From positions 203,780 through 267,779 of the forward strand of contig JAGFNQ010000869.1 in assembly GCA_024364735.1 (NCBI GenBank): DNA of 64,000 nucleotides, written 5' to 3'. Numbering within the stretch: position 1 is the stretch's first letter; the number at the start of each line of letters is the position of its first letter. Shown here one piece after another: positions 21,888-35,366 of this stretch. Source of the DNA: Boesenbergia rotunda. Taxonomy: Eukaryota > Streptophyta > Magnoliopsida > Zingiberales > Zingiberaceae. Made by a program: the position numbers and the translations under genes. The notes under the pieces are model-generated. The model searched no databases, was not told where the DNA came from, and saw nothing but the letters and a program-made list of their open reading frames with translations.

Positions 21888-24684
21888 TCTCTCACTTGTC
21901 CAAGTCAATCCATATGGGTCATCTAGTCACAAATACCATGTAAAAAAGTCACAAACATCATATAAGAACATTCAATTCATACTCCAGGGAAAATATTTCA
22001 TGCGACAACAAGCACATTGAGCAATTACTGCTAAGAAAGTTGTTACACTTAACTTAGTTGCTCTATAGAATAAAACAGAGACATCAATAACTTACCTTTA
22101 TTCTAGATTAAATCATTTACATTAATATGAATATCTCTAATCCCTCGTATGACTACCTTTTATGTCAAGAGCATGTCCAATATCTCTAATCAATACATTT
22201 ATTCATAATTATATTTTTAAGTACTCAATAAAAAATAAAACCAGTCCACTAGTGAATAAGTACCATGGATGTAAATTAATTTTAATTTTCATTTTTAGCT
22301 AGAATTTATTCATTCTAATCAGTCGCTTTCCTAGTTATGCTTCATAGATCGAATTATCCAGAGCCAATAGGATACACAATAAAGTAGCAGACACTGATTA
22401 AAACTTCATGTAGACACAACTAAATAGTTATTTAGGGTAATATCGATATTAACTTATAATTTTAAGGGTCTTACATAGTAGAGAAGCAGAGATCCATTCT
22501 TCTACTACCCTTATTGTCGCTATAACACATATGGTATGAATCATATGTTATGATGTTTTTCTCTTTATCAAAAAGAGTGCATGTATTTCTCAAATATTTA
22601 ACATCATATAGATTTCGATCTAGACATACCTAATATCTAATCTGAATTCAACTTATGAATTCCAATTTGGCCTCTAGCGGGTTTAGTAAATAATGGGTTC
22701 ATTTACTCTAATCATTACACAAATGATCTCATCTTGACATAATTATTAGGGCGACCTTAACTTATGAGTATGTCTCTATTCACAGTTACATAAGTTGTCC
22801 TATAAGTAACAGTATTACCTCTATTTATACTTAACAAATAGAGATGATTGTCCATGTGAGTGGACCAATCTCAACCTGCCAACATGATCACTGAGACTTT
22901 TATCCAAATATAACAAAGTCATTTACACTGAATAGATCATGACATTTCAAATAACCAATTGTGTTACATTTTTAGAAGTCCCAAAGACTTCATATGTCCT
23001 TGAAATGACTCTTTAGTCAATGACTTAATAAAAATATCTGCAAGCATAACACATGTAGGGATATATTCAAGATTTATCCTTTTCTTGTCAACAATATCCC
23101 TTATGCTTGCCTTTGCTATAATATTTGGGATCCTTAAAAAAATTATAGTAGTTTGATTATCACAATACACTATAATAGGACTCCTATTGTCCTCGGCAAT
23201 CCTTAGATACATCAAGAACCTTCTTAACCAGATAACTTCTTATGCAACAATTGCATGAGCTACATACTCAGCTTCCGTTATTGACAGAGCTATACAAGTT
23301 TGTTTTGATAGGACTACACAAGCCTATTTCGTCAGCGCTACACAAGCTTGTTTCTTGCTATTCCGTGAGATGACCCCACCATTCAACAAGAAGGTATAGC
23401 TAGATGTAGATTTTCTATCATCAAGACCCTTTGTCCAATATGCATTTGTATAGCCCTTCAGGCTTAGCTTTGATCCTTTTCACATCTTTTTGAGCTTTCT
23501 AATGTCTTGAACTTGGGTTTAATTAGAAACGGCTAACTAAGTTTACAACATAGCTTATATCAGGACAATACATAACATAGTGTACATAAACTACCAATGA
23601 CACTGACATATGATTTTTTTCTTTATTTTCACTATCTCTTTAGGAGTCTTGGGAGACATACCTTTATTCAGAATAACACCTTTTGTTGTAGGTGTTTCTT
23701 CAATATTGCAATTTAACATATTGAAGTGTTATACAATCATAGTAATATGAGTCTCTTGGGACAAACCCAAAAGTCTTTTTGATCGATCTCGAATGATCTT
23801 CACTCCTAAGATATATTCAACTTCTCCCATATCTATTATGTCAAATTCTGATGAAAGTCAAGACTTGACTTCTATTACAAGCTTTAAATCACTTTTAGCT
23901 ATTAGTATATTATTAACGTATAATGATAAAATGATAAATTTTTCTTTTTTTTCTTCTTTAGGTAGACATAATGATCCTCATTGGTCATTTTGAAACCATA
24001 AGATAAAATGACTTTAATGAATCTTATGTTTCATTGTCTTGACGCCTGCTTTAGCCCATATATAGACTTCTTAAATTTACATATTTTATTCTCTTGGCCC
24101 TCAACTATATAACTTTCTAGCTGTGCCATATAGATTTTCTCGTTAAGATTACCATTAAGGAAAGTTGTCTTTCCATCCATTTGATGCAATTCTAAGTCAA
24201 AATATTTTACTATAGCTAGCTAGGATATCACGTATTAACACAAACTTCACAACTGGAGAATGTCTCTTTAAAATCAATACTCTCCATTTGGATATACCCT
24301 TTTGCAACTAAACGAGCATTGTATTCTGCTTTCCTCATAATTTTGAGAATCCACTTATTTCCAATAGCTCTTTGGCCCAGAGGAAGATCGACTAAATCCC
24401 AAACTTGATTTTTTTTATAGACTCAATTTTCTCATCTATTGTAACTATCCATTTCTCCTTAACTAAGCATTTCAATACTTCCTTAACTGTTCAAGATTCT
24501 TCATCATCAACTGGGAGAATTATCATTACCTCATTCTCAATGTCAAACTTTTTTCGAGGAATAATCTGACAACTACTTCTTCATAAGTTGGACTATTGAA
24601 AAACTGACTCATTTATAGGCAATTCACTTCCACTAGGTTGACTAGATTTAGGCAACCCTTGTGATACTTGATTTGTTGATAAAT

Positions 24685-25162
24685 GAACATTATCCTCCTC
24701 CTCTATTGCAAATAAAGGAATCATTTTATCAACTTCACCTCTTGTTGGGAATTCCGTTTCGAGAAAAGTAGTATCTCTTGATTCTATTTCAGAGATGGTT
24801 CTATTTTGTTGCTCGCCAATAAAAATATAACCCTTAGATGTATCAGAATATCTTACAAAGATACACATTCTACCCCTGAGTCCCAATATTCCATATTTGT
24901 GAGTTCTATCATGAACATAAGCAGAACATTATCCTCCTCCTCTATTGTAAATAGAGGAATCATTTTATCAACTTCACCTCTTGTTGAGAATTCAGTTTTG
25001 AGAAAAGTAGTATCTCTTGACTTTATTTCAGAGATGGTTCCATTTTGTTGCTCACCAATAAAAATATAACCCTTAGATGTATCCGAATATCTTACAAAGA
25101 TATACTTTCTATCCCTGGGTTATAATATTCCATATTTGTGAGTTTTATCATGAACATAAGAA
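24685..25162 (+). repeat. Tandem direct duplication, 2 x 239 bp
   Basis: 24685-24923 and 24924-25162 are near-identical, both starting GAACATTATCCTCCTCCTCT and ending CATGAACATAAG. The duplicated piece is integrase-RT linker of the decayed copia element, so it is a local duplication inside dead coding sequence. Confidence 0.9.
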
Positions 25163-25335
25163 GTTGACCCCCAGGGTCTTACATTACTCAAATCTGATAT
25201 TTTGCTTGTCCAATGTTTATATAGAGTGGATGAAACAAATTTAAACCCCACTTGGTCAAATATATAGGTTGCAGCTAATAATGCATCACCCCAAAAGGAA
25301 ATAGACAAATTAGCTTGAACCATCATTGACCTAAC

Positions 25336-27471
25336 TGTTGATGCAGTCTGGCCCTAATTGTTGTTTTGGTGTTGGCACTGATTTTAGTTTAGGTGGATGA
25401 TTATTGATTATGATTAAGTCCTGATCGGGGATCAGACATGGTATGGAAAATCCTAGCTTGGAGGGCTAGGTGTTGGAAAATCCTAACCTGGAGGGTTAGG
25501 TGTTGAAAATCCTAGCTTGGAGGGCTAGGTGTGTGAAAAGTCCTAATTCGGAAGAGGTGGGTGAAAAGTCCTAGCTTGGAGGGCTAGGTGAAAAGTCCTA
25601 ACTTGGAGGGTTAGGTGCAAATTCTCATCTTGGAGAATTAGGTGAAAAAGTCCTGGCTTGGAGGGTCAGGTCCTAGCTTGGAGGGCTAGGTTTGGAAAAG
25701 TCCTAATCCGGAAGAGTTGGGTGAAAAGTCCTAGCTTGGAGGGCTAGGTGAAAAGTCCTAGCTGGAGGGCTAGGTGAAAAGTCCCAACTTGGAGGGTTAG
25801 GTGAAAAATCCTTAGCTTGGAGGGCTAAGGTGGTTGGAGCCCCTGGATCGGTCTGGTGACCGATCAGGGATTTGGCATGGTGCTCCTTCGTGGATTGGTC
25901 TGGTGACCGATCCAGCGATGACTGATTGGTCTGGTGACCGATCAGGGAGTATGCGTTTCACCCATTGCTTGGCTCCTGATCGGTCTGGTGACCGATCATG
26001 GAGCAAACAGTGAGGTTGAGTTCCCTTGCTGATCTGCTCCTGATCGGTCTGGTGACCGATCATGATCACTGTGCAAATTGTTCTGGAGAACGATCCAGTG
26101 TCGCAAGTTCCTCTCTATGATCGATCAGGACGGAGCCTGATCGGTCTGGACCCAGCCTGATCGGCCTGGTGACCGATCAGGATGTTTCCTGATCGGTCCG
26201 GTGATCGATCAGGAGGTCTGGACTGCGAAGCTCAGAAATCGCCCGATAAAGGGGTGGATCGGTCTGGTGATTGATCCACAACCTGGGATCGGTCTGGTGA
26301 TCGATCCAGGAGAGTCCCAAAGAAATCACGATTTCTAATCGAGCGTTGGGGACCGATCAGGACGGAGCCTGATCGGTCTGGACCCAACCTGATCGGTCTG
26401 GTGACCGATCAGGAGGTTCTCCAATCGGTCCGGTGACCGATCACCTTAATTCAAATTGCACTGTCAGACGCTCTAATCGCGCCTGACCGTATCCGATTCT
26501 CTGCTGCTTACATCTGATACTTGATTTACTGTGTGATATGCTGCTCTAACACTCTGATTAAGCTGCAGGTGACAGGGGAGAATTCAAACACTCAAGGAGA
26601 AGTCAATGGAGGCTTTCCTTGGAGCAGGTTTGTCCGTTTTCCATCTCAGGTTGCAACGGCGGGAGCTGCAGACTGGAGCTGCTGATTGGAGCTTGGCTGA
26701 GGGGAGCTCAGGAAGTCCAGGAAGGGTTCAGTGGTAGCTGGCGTTGGCAGGGAAGCAGCTGGAGGCTGCAGGAGATGCTGTCACCTGGTGCTGAGTGGAG
26801 AAACAAAAGGGTGGAAGAAGGGTTCGTAGAAGGAGAGGTTGTGTTCTAGCCTTTGCGAACGAAGTTCTTGCTGCGCCTTGTGTTCTCCACATCTAGCTTG
26901 CGCGTTCTGAAGTTTCATCACCTTGAGCAAGCTACTGCAAAGCAATCATCCATTACTTGAGCGCCTGAAGGAGAGAACAAGAGGCTTGGAGTCCGACAGC
27001 GGGAAGACTCGAGGAAGGGTTTCTTGCATGAGATTGCCGCTGGGTGGAGCTCAGGAAAGCTTGCTGTGTTCTTGTCCTTGCTAAGTGTTTGAGTAAGATC
27101 CTTCTTGTTGTGTCTTTGTGCTTAAACTTAAATCTGTGATTGAAATGCTGTGGAGAGGTTTCTCCACCGAGAAGGAGGTTGCTTTCTATCCGGTGATTAC
27201 CGGGGCTTGATCTACCGACGATCAAGGGATCGCCCACCTTAAGAGCATGCCAAGGAGTAGGGGCAAGTTATCCCCGAACCTTGTAAACCCTCCTTGTTTG
27301 CGATCTTACTAATGTATCGACTTTGCTTTCGTTTTCGGTTTTCTGCTTACTCTGTGATTATTTCTTCGGCTGTGCTACTGATAAGTTTGAGTGCAGAAAT
27401 TCGATTTGTGCCAAAGGTCTATGTGATTGGCTATATTCACCACCCCCTCTCTAGCCATCCGGGTTCCAACA
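25336..27471 (+). repeat. 5' LTR of element B (2,136 bp)
   Basis: The ends are TGTTGATGCAG and GGTTCCAACA. From about 25445 to 25835 it is an array of short imperfect inverted units of the type CCTAGCTTGGAGGGCTAGG. From about 25850 to 26445 comes a cluster of palindromes GATCGGTC-N4-GACCGATC (spacer usually TGGT). The right part has a GGTTTCTCCACC...GAGAAGGAGG segment shared with the C LTR. No clear TATA box was found. Confidence 0.9.
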
Positions 27472-27473
27472 AG

Positions 27474-27485
27474 TGGTATCAGAGC
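27474..27485 (+). other. Primer binding site of element B
   Basis: TGGTATCAGAGC lies two bases after the LTR end (CCAACA|AG), complementary to initiator-Met tRNA. Confidence 0.92.
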
Positions 27486-27529
27486 TTGGGGCTCTGTTCA
27501 CGGCTTAACATCCGAGAGTTATCAACAAG

Positions 27530-29230
27530 ATGGCGTTGAGAGAAGGATTTTCCACCACCCGACCTCCTTTCTTTGATGGCGCTGATTTTCAATATTGGAG
27601 ATCAAAGATGGAATATTATTTGAAGATGGATATCCACACTTGGTTCGCGGTGAAGGAGGGCTTCACCCCTTCGAAGGATGATGAAGGCAAAGAACTTGAG
27701 TCGTGGAGATGGACTGCCGAACAAACTCGAAAGAGTGAAGCCAACTCGAAGGCAGTTGTCACTCTATAATGCGGCATGAACAAAGACCAACTCATCAAGG
27801 TTGGTCCTTTCACAAGTGCAAAGGACTTGTGGAATAAACTCATTGAGCTTCACGAGGGCACCCGAGACTCAAGAATCGCAAAGAGGGATTTATTCCTCGA
27901 TCAACTCCAAAATCTCTCCATGAAAGAGAATGAAACGGTAAGTGAGCTCCATAGCCGGTTCAAGGAAGCCCTCAATGGGCTTCATTCGATTGATGAAAAG
28001 GTCGAGAATCGCGACCTTGTGAGGTATGTCTTGAAAGCCTTTCTAAGGAATGCTTTGTGGTCATCCATGGTGGATGCCTACAAAGTTTCCAAGGATCTAT
28101 CCATTATGAAGTTAGATGATTTATTTTGTGAGATGGAATTGCATGAAATGGCTAACAAAGGCTCCAAGGAGAAGGGGATTGCCTTAGTTGCAGGGGACCG
28201 ATCCAACAAGAAGAAGAAGGAGAAGGAGGTCTCTTCGTCTTCATCCTCTTCCGAATCCAAGTCCGATTCCGAAGAAGATGGCAGCGGCTCCTCATCCTCC
28301 GAGATGGCAAACTTTGTGAGAAGGATGATGAGAAGGGGTCGACGCTTCAAGAGTAGAGGCAACTCTAGTGAAGCTAAACTTGATAAGACTAATGCCTCTT
28401 GCTTTGAGTGTGGTAGGAAAGGGCACTTCAAGAATGAGTGTCCAAAACTAAAGAAGAAAGAGGAGAAATCCAAAAAGAAAGAAGAAAAATTCAAGAAGAA
28501 GAAGAAGGCTTTGAAGGCCACTTGGGATGAGTCATCCTCTAGCTCATCCGATGAAGAGAAGGAGGAGAAGAGCACAAGGCATGTGGCACTCATGGCTCTA
28601 GGAGAGGAAAGCTGTGATGAATCTTCAAGTTCCTCAAACGCGGCTTCATCATCTTCGGATGATGAAGAGGTAACTTCTCCCGAACTTGAAAAGTGTTATA
28701 GAGCAATTGCATGTTTAACTAGTATGCTTAAGAAGTCAAAAAATAAAGTTAAAGCATTGCAATTAGAAATCAATCAATTGAAGTTAACTAGGGATGATAA
28801 CATTGATGATTTGCATGTTGAATTGTTAGAAGATGAGATTAAGTCATTGAAGCTTGAGGTTGATAAATTGAAATCCTCTAAGGTTGAGGATGTAAATGAT
28901 TTGCATGATGACTTGCTAGTAGAAGAGAATAAATCATTAAAGAGTGAAGTTGAGAGACTCAAGAATATTCTTGAGAAGTTCTCAACTAGCTCTAAAACCC
29001 TAGACATGATCTTGAGTGCCCAAAGGGCGGTCTACAATAGGGCCGGTATTGGTTATCGACCCAAAGAACCCTTATTCGTGTCTTTGATGTCTAGGACTGA
29101 TATGAGACAATCTAGGACACCCAAGGTTCAAAAGAAAGTTGTCAAGGCATGGGTGCCTAAGTCATGTTTAGTTGATGCTTTAGGTCCCAAGGTTTGGGTA
29201 CCTAAAACTTCTATTTTTCGAATTGTGTAG
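27530..29230 (+). pseudogene. Element B gag, one nonsense mutation
   Basis: The start is ATG at 27530 (MALREGFSTTRPPFFDGADF). An N-terminal copia gag core of the UBN2 type follows (GPFTSAKDLWNKLIELHEGT; VENRDLVRYVLKAF; YKVSKDLSIMKLDDLF). Then a Ser/Lys-rich linker, a CCHC knuckle CFECGRKGHFKNEC at 28400-28441, acidic Ser clusters, a long coiled coil (about 28680-28985), and the signature LDMILSAQR...GIGYRPKEP. A single TAA at 27767-27769 replaces the Gln of TLQCGM, and the same frame then runs to TAG at 29228-29230. Gag would build the particle and bind RNA through the knuckle. The terminal TAG may be a programmed readthrough site (see findings). Confidence 0.9.
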
Positions 29231-29236
29231 GTTATG
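29228..29236 (+). other. In-frame UAG between gag and pol (element B)
   Basis: GTG-TAG-GTT-ATG: gag stops and protease continues in the same frame with no other stop. Element C has the same arrangement (44194-44196, GTG-TAG-GCA-TTG). UAG followed by G resembles leaky retroviral and plant-viral stop contexts. Readthrough is inferred, not shown. Confidence 0.55.
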
Positions 29237-32200
29237 ATTGAGGGGGAGCATCTATCAACTTGGTTCGTTGATAGTGGATGCTCCAAACACATGACCGGGG
29301 ATAGATCATTGTTTACCACACTTCACAAGAAAAGTAGAGGTAATGTTTCATTTGGTAACAATGGTAGTCTTAAGGTCATAGGAATAGGAGACATTCAAAT
29401 ATCCGAATGTCTTAGAATTTCAAATGTCCTTCTAGTCAAGGGGATGAAATTTAATCTCCTAAGTGTGAGTCAATTGTGTGACACGGGTTACACAATTGAT
29501 TTCCAACCAAGTCAATGTCTAGTTAGACAACATGACACCTTGGACACGGTACTAGTAGGAACAAGAGTAGACAATATTTATCAAGTCTCATTTAAAAGTG
29601 CTACTAATGTTTCTGCTAAGTGTTTCATGTCAAAAGAAGAAGAGTCCACCCTTTGGCACCGGAGGCTAGCACATGTGAACATGAAGAACATCCGGAAGTT
29701 GGCCAACAAGGGATTAGTTCGTGGCTTACCAAGCATCAAGTATGAGAAAGATAAACTTTGTGATGCATGTCAAATGGGTAAGCAAACAAAATCTGCACAT
29801 AAAGGTAAAAGCACTGTAAGTACTTCTACTGGATTAGATTTACTTCACATGGATCTATTTGATTGTAGTACTATTATATCATTGAATGGAAGTAGATATT
29901 GCTTTGTGATTATTGATGATTTCACTAGATATACATGGACTTACTTTTTAAAATATAAGGACCAAACCTTAGATGTTTTCATTTCTTTTGTAGAAGAGTT
30001 GAAAATGAGAAATCATTAACTATTAAGACAATAAGAAGTGATCATGGAGGTGAATTTCAAAATCAAAGGTTTTTAGAATTTTGTCAAGATAGGGGTTATA
30101 GACATGAGTTCTCTACTCCTAGAACACCACAACAAAATGGTGTTGTAGAGAGGAAGAACCGTGTTCTACAAGACGTTGCACGAAGCATGCTTAATGAGTA
30201 CTCACTCCCGAGTTACTTGTGGGCCAAAGCTGTAAATACAGCTTGCTATGTGCAAAACCGGGTCCTCATTCATAGGTTTTTAGGGAAGACTCCCCATGAG
30301 CTTTGGTTTGGGAAACCACCCACAGTTAAACACCTTCGGGTGTTTGGTTGTAAGGTGTTCATCCTAAACACCAAGGATCATCTTGGAAAGTTCACGGCAA
30401 AGGCTGATGAAGGGATACTAGTCGGGTACTCCCTCGTTAGCAAAGCCTATCGAGTCTACAATAAGAAGTCTAGACTGGTTGAGGAATCTTCTGATGTTGT
30501 CTTTGAAGAGATTCCAAAAGTCAATGGTCAACCAGAAGATGAAGTCCAATTCGAACTTAGAAGACTAAGTTTGAATGAAAGTCCAAATGTTGTTGATGGT
30601 GATGAATCCGATGACGGTGAGCCTAGACAATCCATAGATCAGCCGGATCCTGAGGCTGAACTTGTGTCTAGTGAGCCCATTCAAGAAGCACCACCAACAC
30701 CAAGGCAAACTAGATTAGCCTCTAGTCATCCCCAAGACCAAATTGTTGGAGACATCCATCATGGGGTTAGAACTAGATCATTCTTCCGGAATGAGGCTAA
30801 TGAAGTTGCCCTAATTTCCGAAATTGAACCTAGAAAAATTGATGAAGCATTAAATGATCCCGATTGGATCATTGCAATGCAAGATGAACTAGGTCAATTT
30901 GAAAGAAGTCAAGTTTGGGACTTAGTCCCTAGACCCAAGAAGACCACCATCATTGGAACCAAATGGGTCTTCAAGAACAAATTGAACCATAAGGGAGAAA
31001 TCATTAGAAACAAGGCACGCTTGGTAGCCAAGGGCTACAGTCAAGTTGAAGGCCTTGATTATGATGAGACCTATGCTCCCGTGGCACGATTAGAGTCCAT
31101 TCGATTGATGCTTGCATTTGCTGCGCATCGTGGTTTCAAATTATTCCAAATGGATGTCAAATCGGCCTTTCTAAATGGTTTGATTAGAGAAGAGGTCTAC
31201 GTCGAACAACCTCCGGGGTTTGAGAATACCGAATTTCCAAACCACGTGTTCAAGCTCAAAAAGACACTTTATGGCCTTAAACAAGCACCCTGGGCTTGGT
31301 ATGAGCGGTTGTCGACGTTCTTAATTGAGAAGGGCTTCGTTAGAGGCCAAATAGACCCTACACTATTTCTACGAAGAGATGGTGACGATATTTTTGTAGC
31401 CCAAGTATATGTCGATGACATAATTTGTGGCTCAAACAATAAGGGCTATTTAAATGAATTCATTGGACACATGGAGAGTGAATTTGAAATGAGTCTAGTG
31501 GGAGAGTTGACTTTCTTCCTTGGACTTGAAATCAAGCAAACTCGCGATGGTATCCATGTGCACCAATCAAAGTATACACAAGAAATGCTTCGAAAATTCA
31601 ATATGAGTGATTCAAAAGAAGTAACCACTCCCATGGCCACAAACACAAGATTAGACAATGATGAGAGTGGTAAACCCGTTGATTTGACTCAATATCGAAG
31701 CATGATAGGTAGTTTGCTATACCTCATAGCTAGTCGACCGGATATTCTTTTTGCTGTGGGTATGTGCGCTAGGTACCAAGTTTGTGCCAAGGAATCTCAC
31801 TTAATCGCTGTTAAGCGAATTTTGAGGTATCTCAAAGGCACAATTGGAGTCGGTCTATGGTACCCTCATACCAAATCATTTGATTTAATTGGCTATACGG
31901 ATTCTAACTACGCTGGATGTAAGTTGGACCGGAAGAGCACAAGTGGGGGTTGCCAATTCTTAGGTTCATCTTTAGTAAGTTGGTCAAGTCGGAAGCAATA
32001 TTATGTTGCTCTCTCCACGACCGAGGCAGAATATATTGCTATGGGAGAGAGCGTATCACAATTGTTGTGGATGATACATACTTTAGAGGACTATGGTTTG
32101 AGTTACAAGGGTGTGCAAGTGTTATGTGACAACATTAGCACAATTAACCTAACCAAGAATCCAGTCTATCATTCTAGGACCAAACATATTGAGGTGCGTC

Positions 32201-32352
32201 ACCACTTCATTAGGGATCATGTAGCTAGGGGAGATATTGTATTCTCGCATGTAGAGTCAAAATCAAACCTAGCTGACATGTTCACTAAACCACTCCCCGA
32301 AAATGAATTTGGTTTCCTAAGACGGGAGTTGGAAATGTGTCGTGCTTCATGA
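29234..32352 (+). pseudogene. Element B pol (protease-integrase-RT-RNase H), one frameshift
   Basis: The protease carries VDSGCSKHMTGD at about 29267. An integrase zinc-binding region (LWHRRLAHVN...CDACQMGK, 29651-29780) and the integrase core (HMDLFD; RSDHGGEFQN; QNGVVERKNR) follow. A run of four T at 29986-29989, where element C has five, shifts the frame, which stops at 30019. The true frame then continues to 32352. RT has TKWVFKNKLNHKGEI, the catalytic YVDD at 31408-31419, and FLGLEIKQT. RNase H has YTDSNYAGCKLDRKSTSGG and TKHIEVRHHFIRDH. Integrase lies before RT, the copia order. The RT and RNase H parts are free of stops, so this is a young copy. Confidence 0.93.
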
Positions 32353-33537
32353 ATTTCAAAATGCATTCAAAACCCTCTATGACTACTTCAAAATTGTTGG
32401 GAAACAATTGGGCAACTTTGGGGACATCTCACACAAACTATAAGGTTTAACAAAACGTTTTTGTTTGCTAGATATGGGGTGAGATGTTAGGATCAACTAA
32501 ATTTCTCAAAATGTCGATGCATCCCTTGAGAAATTAAGTTAACGAGATAATAATCACTTCAGTGGCCAAGTGTGGGGAAAACCAATACATAACACATGTG
32601 TATTTGGCTCCATGATCATACTTGGACATTCCAATCAAGGCAACTTGATTGGAAACTTGAATTTGGAATAAAACTTGACTGAATTTGCTTGAATGATTGT
32701 TGATTGAGTTTGACTCCACTTGGGTGGAGCAAAGTGATTGTTGATCCTATAAGGACCTTTGATCCTTGTTTAGGGATCAATTTTAGTCATGAGATCGTGT
32801 CCAAGCTCGATAAACTTCATCAGATCTCGTTGGAAAGATTCAGAAAATCTGAAACTGAATGTTTCAGATCGTATCAGGAAGTATCAGGAACCCTGATCGG
32901 TCACCGGACCGATCAGGCATAAGGCTGATCGGTCCCCGGACCGATCTGGCTCCACCCTGTAACGATCGGTCCACATACCGATCAGAGGGGCATCAGTGAC
33001 TTTACGAAATTCTGATCAACNCCCCGGACTGATCTGGCACCTGCTGGGACCGGTCCACAGACCGATCAGGGGGTTCACAGTAAGCCTCCCAACCCTACTG
33101 ATCTCTCCCTGATCGATCAACCGATCGATCAGGAGCATGCCTGATCGGTCACCCGACCGATCAGGCTCGGTTCAGTCCGATCAGGCTATAGCCTGATCGG
33201 TATGGGCGCTATCAGATCGAACGGTGATCCGTTCCATATCATTAAATTGCGGTTGGTGGACCGATCCACCAACCGATTAACTTCGCAAAAAACCTCTCTT
33301 TTCCAAACCCTAGCGCCGAAACCTCTTCCTCGCGCAACCTTTGCTTCGTGCGAGAGCCTTCCCAGTGCTTTCGTCTTCCCTTGCGTGTGCGTGCGTGCGG
33401 TCCTAAGGAGTTCTTCCGGGCTCTGTTTTCTTCCTGCTTCCTGCGACGTTTTCTCGCTGAAGGGCCTTACGATCTTTCTCTTGCGCCGGGTTTTCTCCTA
33501 CTCAAGCTTGTTTTTCCAACCTCCAAGAACTTCACAA
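32353..33537 (+). promoter_or_regulatory. Spacer between pol and ORF3 with LTR-type palindromes
   Basis: This is non-coding. From about 32896 to 33262 it holds a cluster of GATCGGTC/GACCGATC palindromes, here mostly with an ACCG or CCCG spacer (for example GATCGGTCACCGGACCGATC at 32898). They resemble those in the LTR of the same element. CT-rich DNA then leads to the ORF3 start at 33538. I read it as a possible internal promoter for ORF3. No TATA box is evident here. An undetermined base lies at 33021. Confidence 0.5.
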
Positions 33538-35366
33538 ATGGCACCTAAGTAAGTGTTCCCTTCAAATCAGTTCATAGATTATGTTGTGAGGCTAACTATG
33601 TTTTGATGTTTGCTCTTATTGTTGTGCCGTGACCTTCTTGTGTTGGTCGTGACTCTACCTTTCTGTGCTTCACCTTATGATTAAATCTCTTTTTCGGACT
33701 ATTATTGTTCTTCTTTTGATCAAATGTTTTATCTCTTATTCACTAATTGGGTCTTGCCTTGTGATCTTTTGATTATTGTGTCGGGATCAAATCTTGGGTC
33801 TATGATTAAACCTTTGTTCTTATGATCTCTTCAATCTTGTCCAATTGATTTAATCTTGTGCCATGATCAATTCGATTCTTTAGAAAATCTTCTAAGGGTA
33901 AAGAAGCGGTTGAGGGCAGCTAAAGGGGGAAGACCCCTGCTGCATCTGCGCCCTCCAGGAGGCCTCAGCCTTCTTCAAGCTCCCGATTCCCAAATGCGGC
34001 CTATGAACATGCCTTCCAGTCGAGGACCTTCAAATTACTATCCTGCCGGTCCATTGATATCCCTTTTCTGACTGAACATTGTCCGTCGGTCATGGACATA
34101 GTCATGTTTTACAACCTGGGCTTCCTTCTTTCCTTGGAACGGACCATCAATCATAACCTTGTCTCAGAATTCTATAACAATCTTCAGCAGGGACCTCAAG
34201 GAGGCTTCAAGTTCACCACTCGAGTCACCAAGAGGAACCTTGATTTTTCTTACGAGATCTTGGCAGAGTATTTGGGTGGTCGACGATCACCGAATTTGTA
34301 TTCACTCTACCCCGAGCTCCCTGATCCTCTGCTGGCCCCATTTGCAGATGTTACCCCCGACTCCATCTATCAGCACTTCTTTGGCCATCCTCGACCAGCC
34401 GGACTCGATGAGTTGGGTCCTGATTTCCCTACTTTTGCAGCCCTATGACTTGCTCCAGTTGACTACGTCCTTTTCAAGATAATCACAAATTGCATCTTAC
34501 CCATCACTTCAAAACCTTTGACTGAGATCCGACCCTATCACTGCCTTATACTTTACGGCATGCACCGCCAGATGGACTTCGACATCATGGAGAGCATCTT
34601 CCAGTCCATCCTATCCTATCGTGAGCCGAGTCGTCGCATGGTCTACATGCCATTTGGTTATGTCATCACTGACTGGCTTATGTCAGTTGGTGTTGATTTC
34701 ACCAAGGGCAGGACCGTGCCCATGGTCAGGCAGGATTGTCGGCTCGGTCGACGGGCTTTTGCGAAATCTGGCATTATTATTCGTGAGCGCGATGGGGCTT
34801 TGATTTGGAAGGATGGGAGAGGACTTGGTGACCTACCTGGCGAAGCATCGCATTTTCAGGCACCACCCGAGGCTGCTGCACCTCATGAGGCTTCTACTGT
34901 TGATGCTGAGTACGACTATGAGCCTGACCCAGATCTACGATGGCAGATCTCCGAGCTAGATCGTACCCTCCAGGAGGAGATTCATTTGAGGGAGCTCCAT
35001 CGAGAGGAGGACCGCTCGGATTTCCGTTCCTTTGATCGCCGATTGACCGGCATAGAGTCTACCGTTTCTGGGGTCCAGGCATTGCAGCAGACTTGGTACG
35101 CAGAGTGGCACCACCGTACATTTCCAGGGGATGCTCCTTCAGGTAGTGCTGCACCAGGATCTGCGGATGCCACGATAGATGATCTCATGCACGATGACGA
35201 CCCCCCCACTGCCGTTTGTGGTTGGATGACCAGTGTCTCTTCTGGTGTTATGCGTATTTGGATGTTTGACTTGTGTGACGTTCGGGCTGTATGCCCCTTG
35301 ACTTATCTGTTGTGGTTTTGTGCCACACGTATTTTGACTTTGATGTATCTGTCTTGCATCGTGTGA
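33538..35366 (+). pseudogene. Element B ORF3 (envelope-position gene), spliced, two nonsense mutations
   Basis: Exon 1 is only 11 nt (ATG at 33538, MAPK). A 335-nt intron follows (donor CCTAA|GTAAGTG at 33549, acceptor TTCTTTAG| at 33883), then a long exon 2. In the exon 2 frame there are stops TAA at 33921-33923 and TGA at 34446-34448; otherwise it is open to 35366. The central part (EFYNNLQQGP...TTRVTKRNLDFSYEIL; CILPIT; IRPYHCLILYGMHRQMDFDI) matches ORF3 of elements D and E. It resembles the domain databases call a putative plant transposon protein. The C-terminal third is an acidic predicted coiled coil (SELDRTLQEEIHLRELHREE). No signal peptide or membrane helix stands out, so an envelope role is only positional inference. 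Confidence 0.72.

Larger units (their letters stand above)
21412..25335 (-). mobile_element. Decayed Ty1/copia element, integrase to 3' LTR
   Basis: Reading on the minus strand from 25335: an integrase end (VRSMMVQANLSISFWGDAL, about 25335-25270; LRPWGS-like text near 25180), the integrase-RT linker (24886-24593), heavily mutated RT (24580-23240), then RNase H (VYCDNQTTI...KASIRDIV, 23215-22964). After that comes non-coding DNA and the probable LTR at 21412-21887. The 5' part (gag, protease, 5' LTR) is missing. Element B begins at 25336 in the middle of the integrase reading frame. Stops and frameshifts are frequent throughout. Confidence 0.75.

Noticed and set aside
25850..26450. Regularly recurring palindromes that could suggest a CRISPR-like array
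   Set aside because: Spacing and sequence are irregular, it is plant retrotransposon LTR DNA, and no cas gene is present.
28078..28593. Long antisense open frame opposite element B gag
   Set aside because: It mirrors the Lys/Ser-rich low-complexity gag sequence, and no start context or family match is visible.
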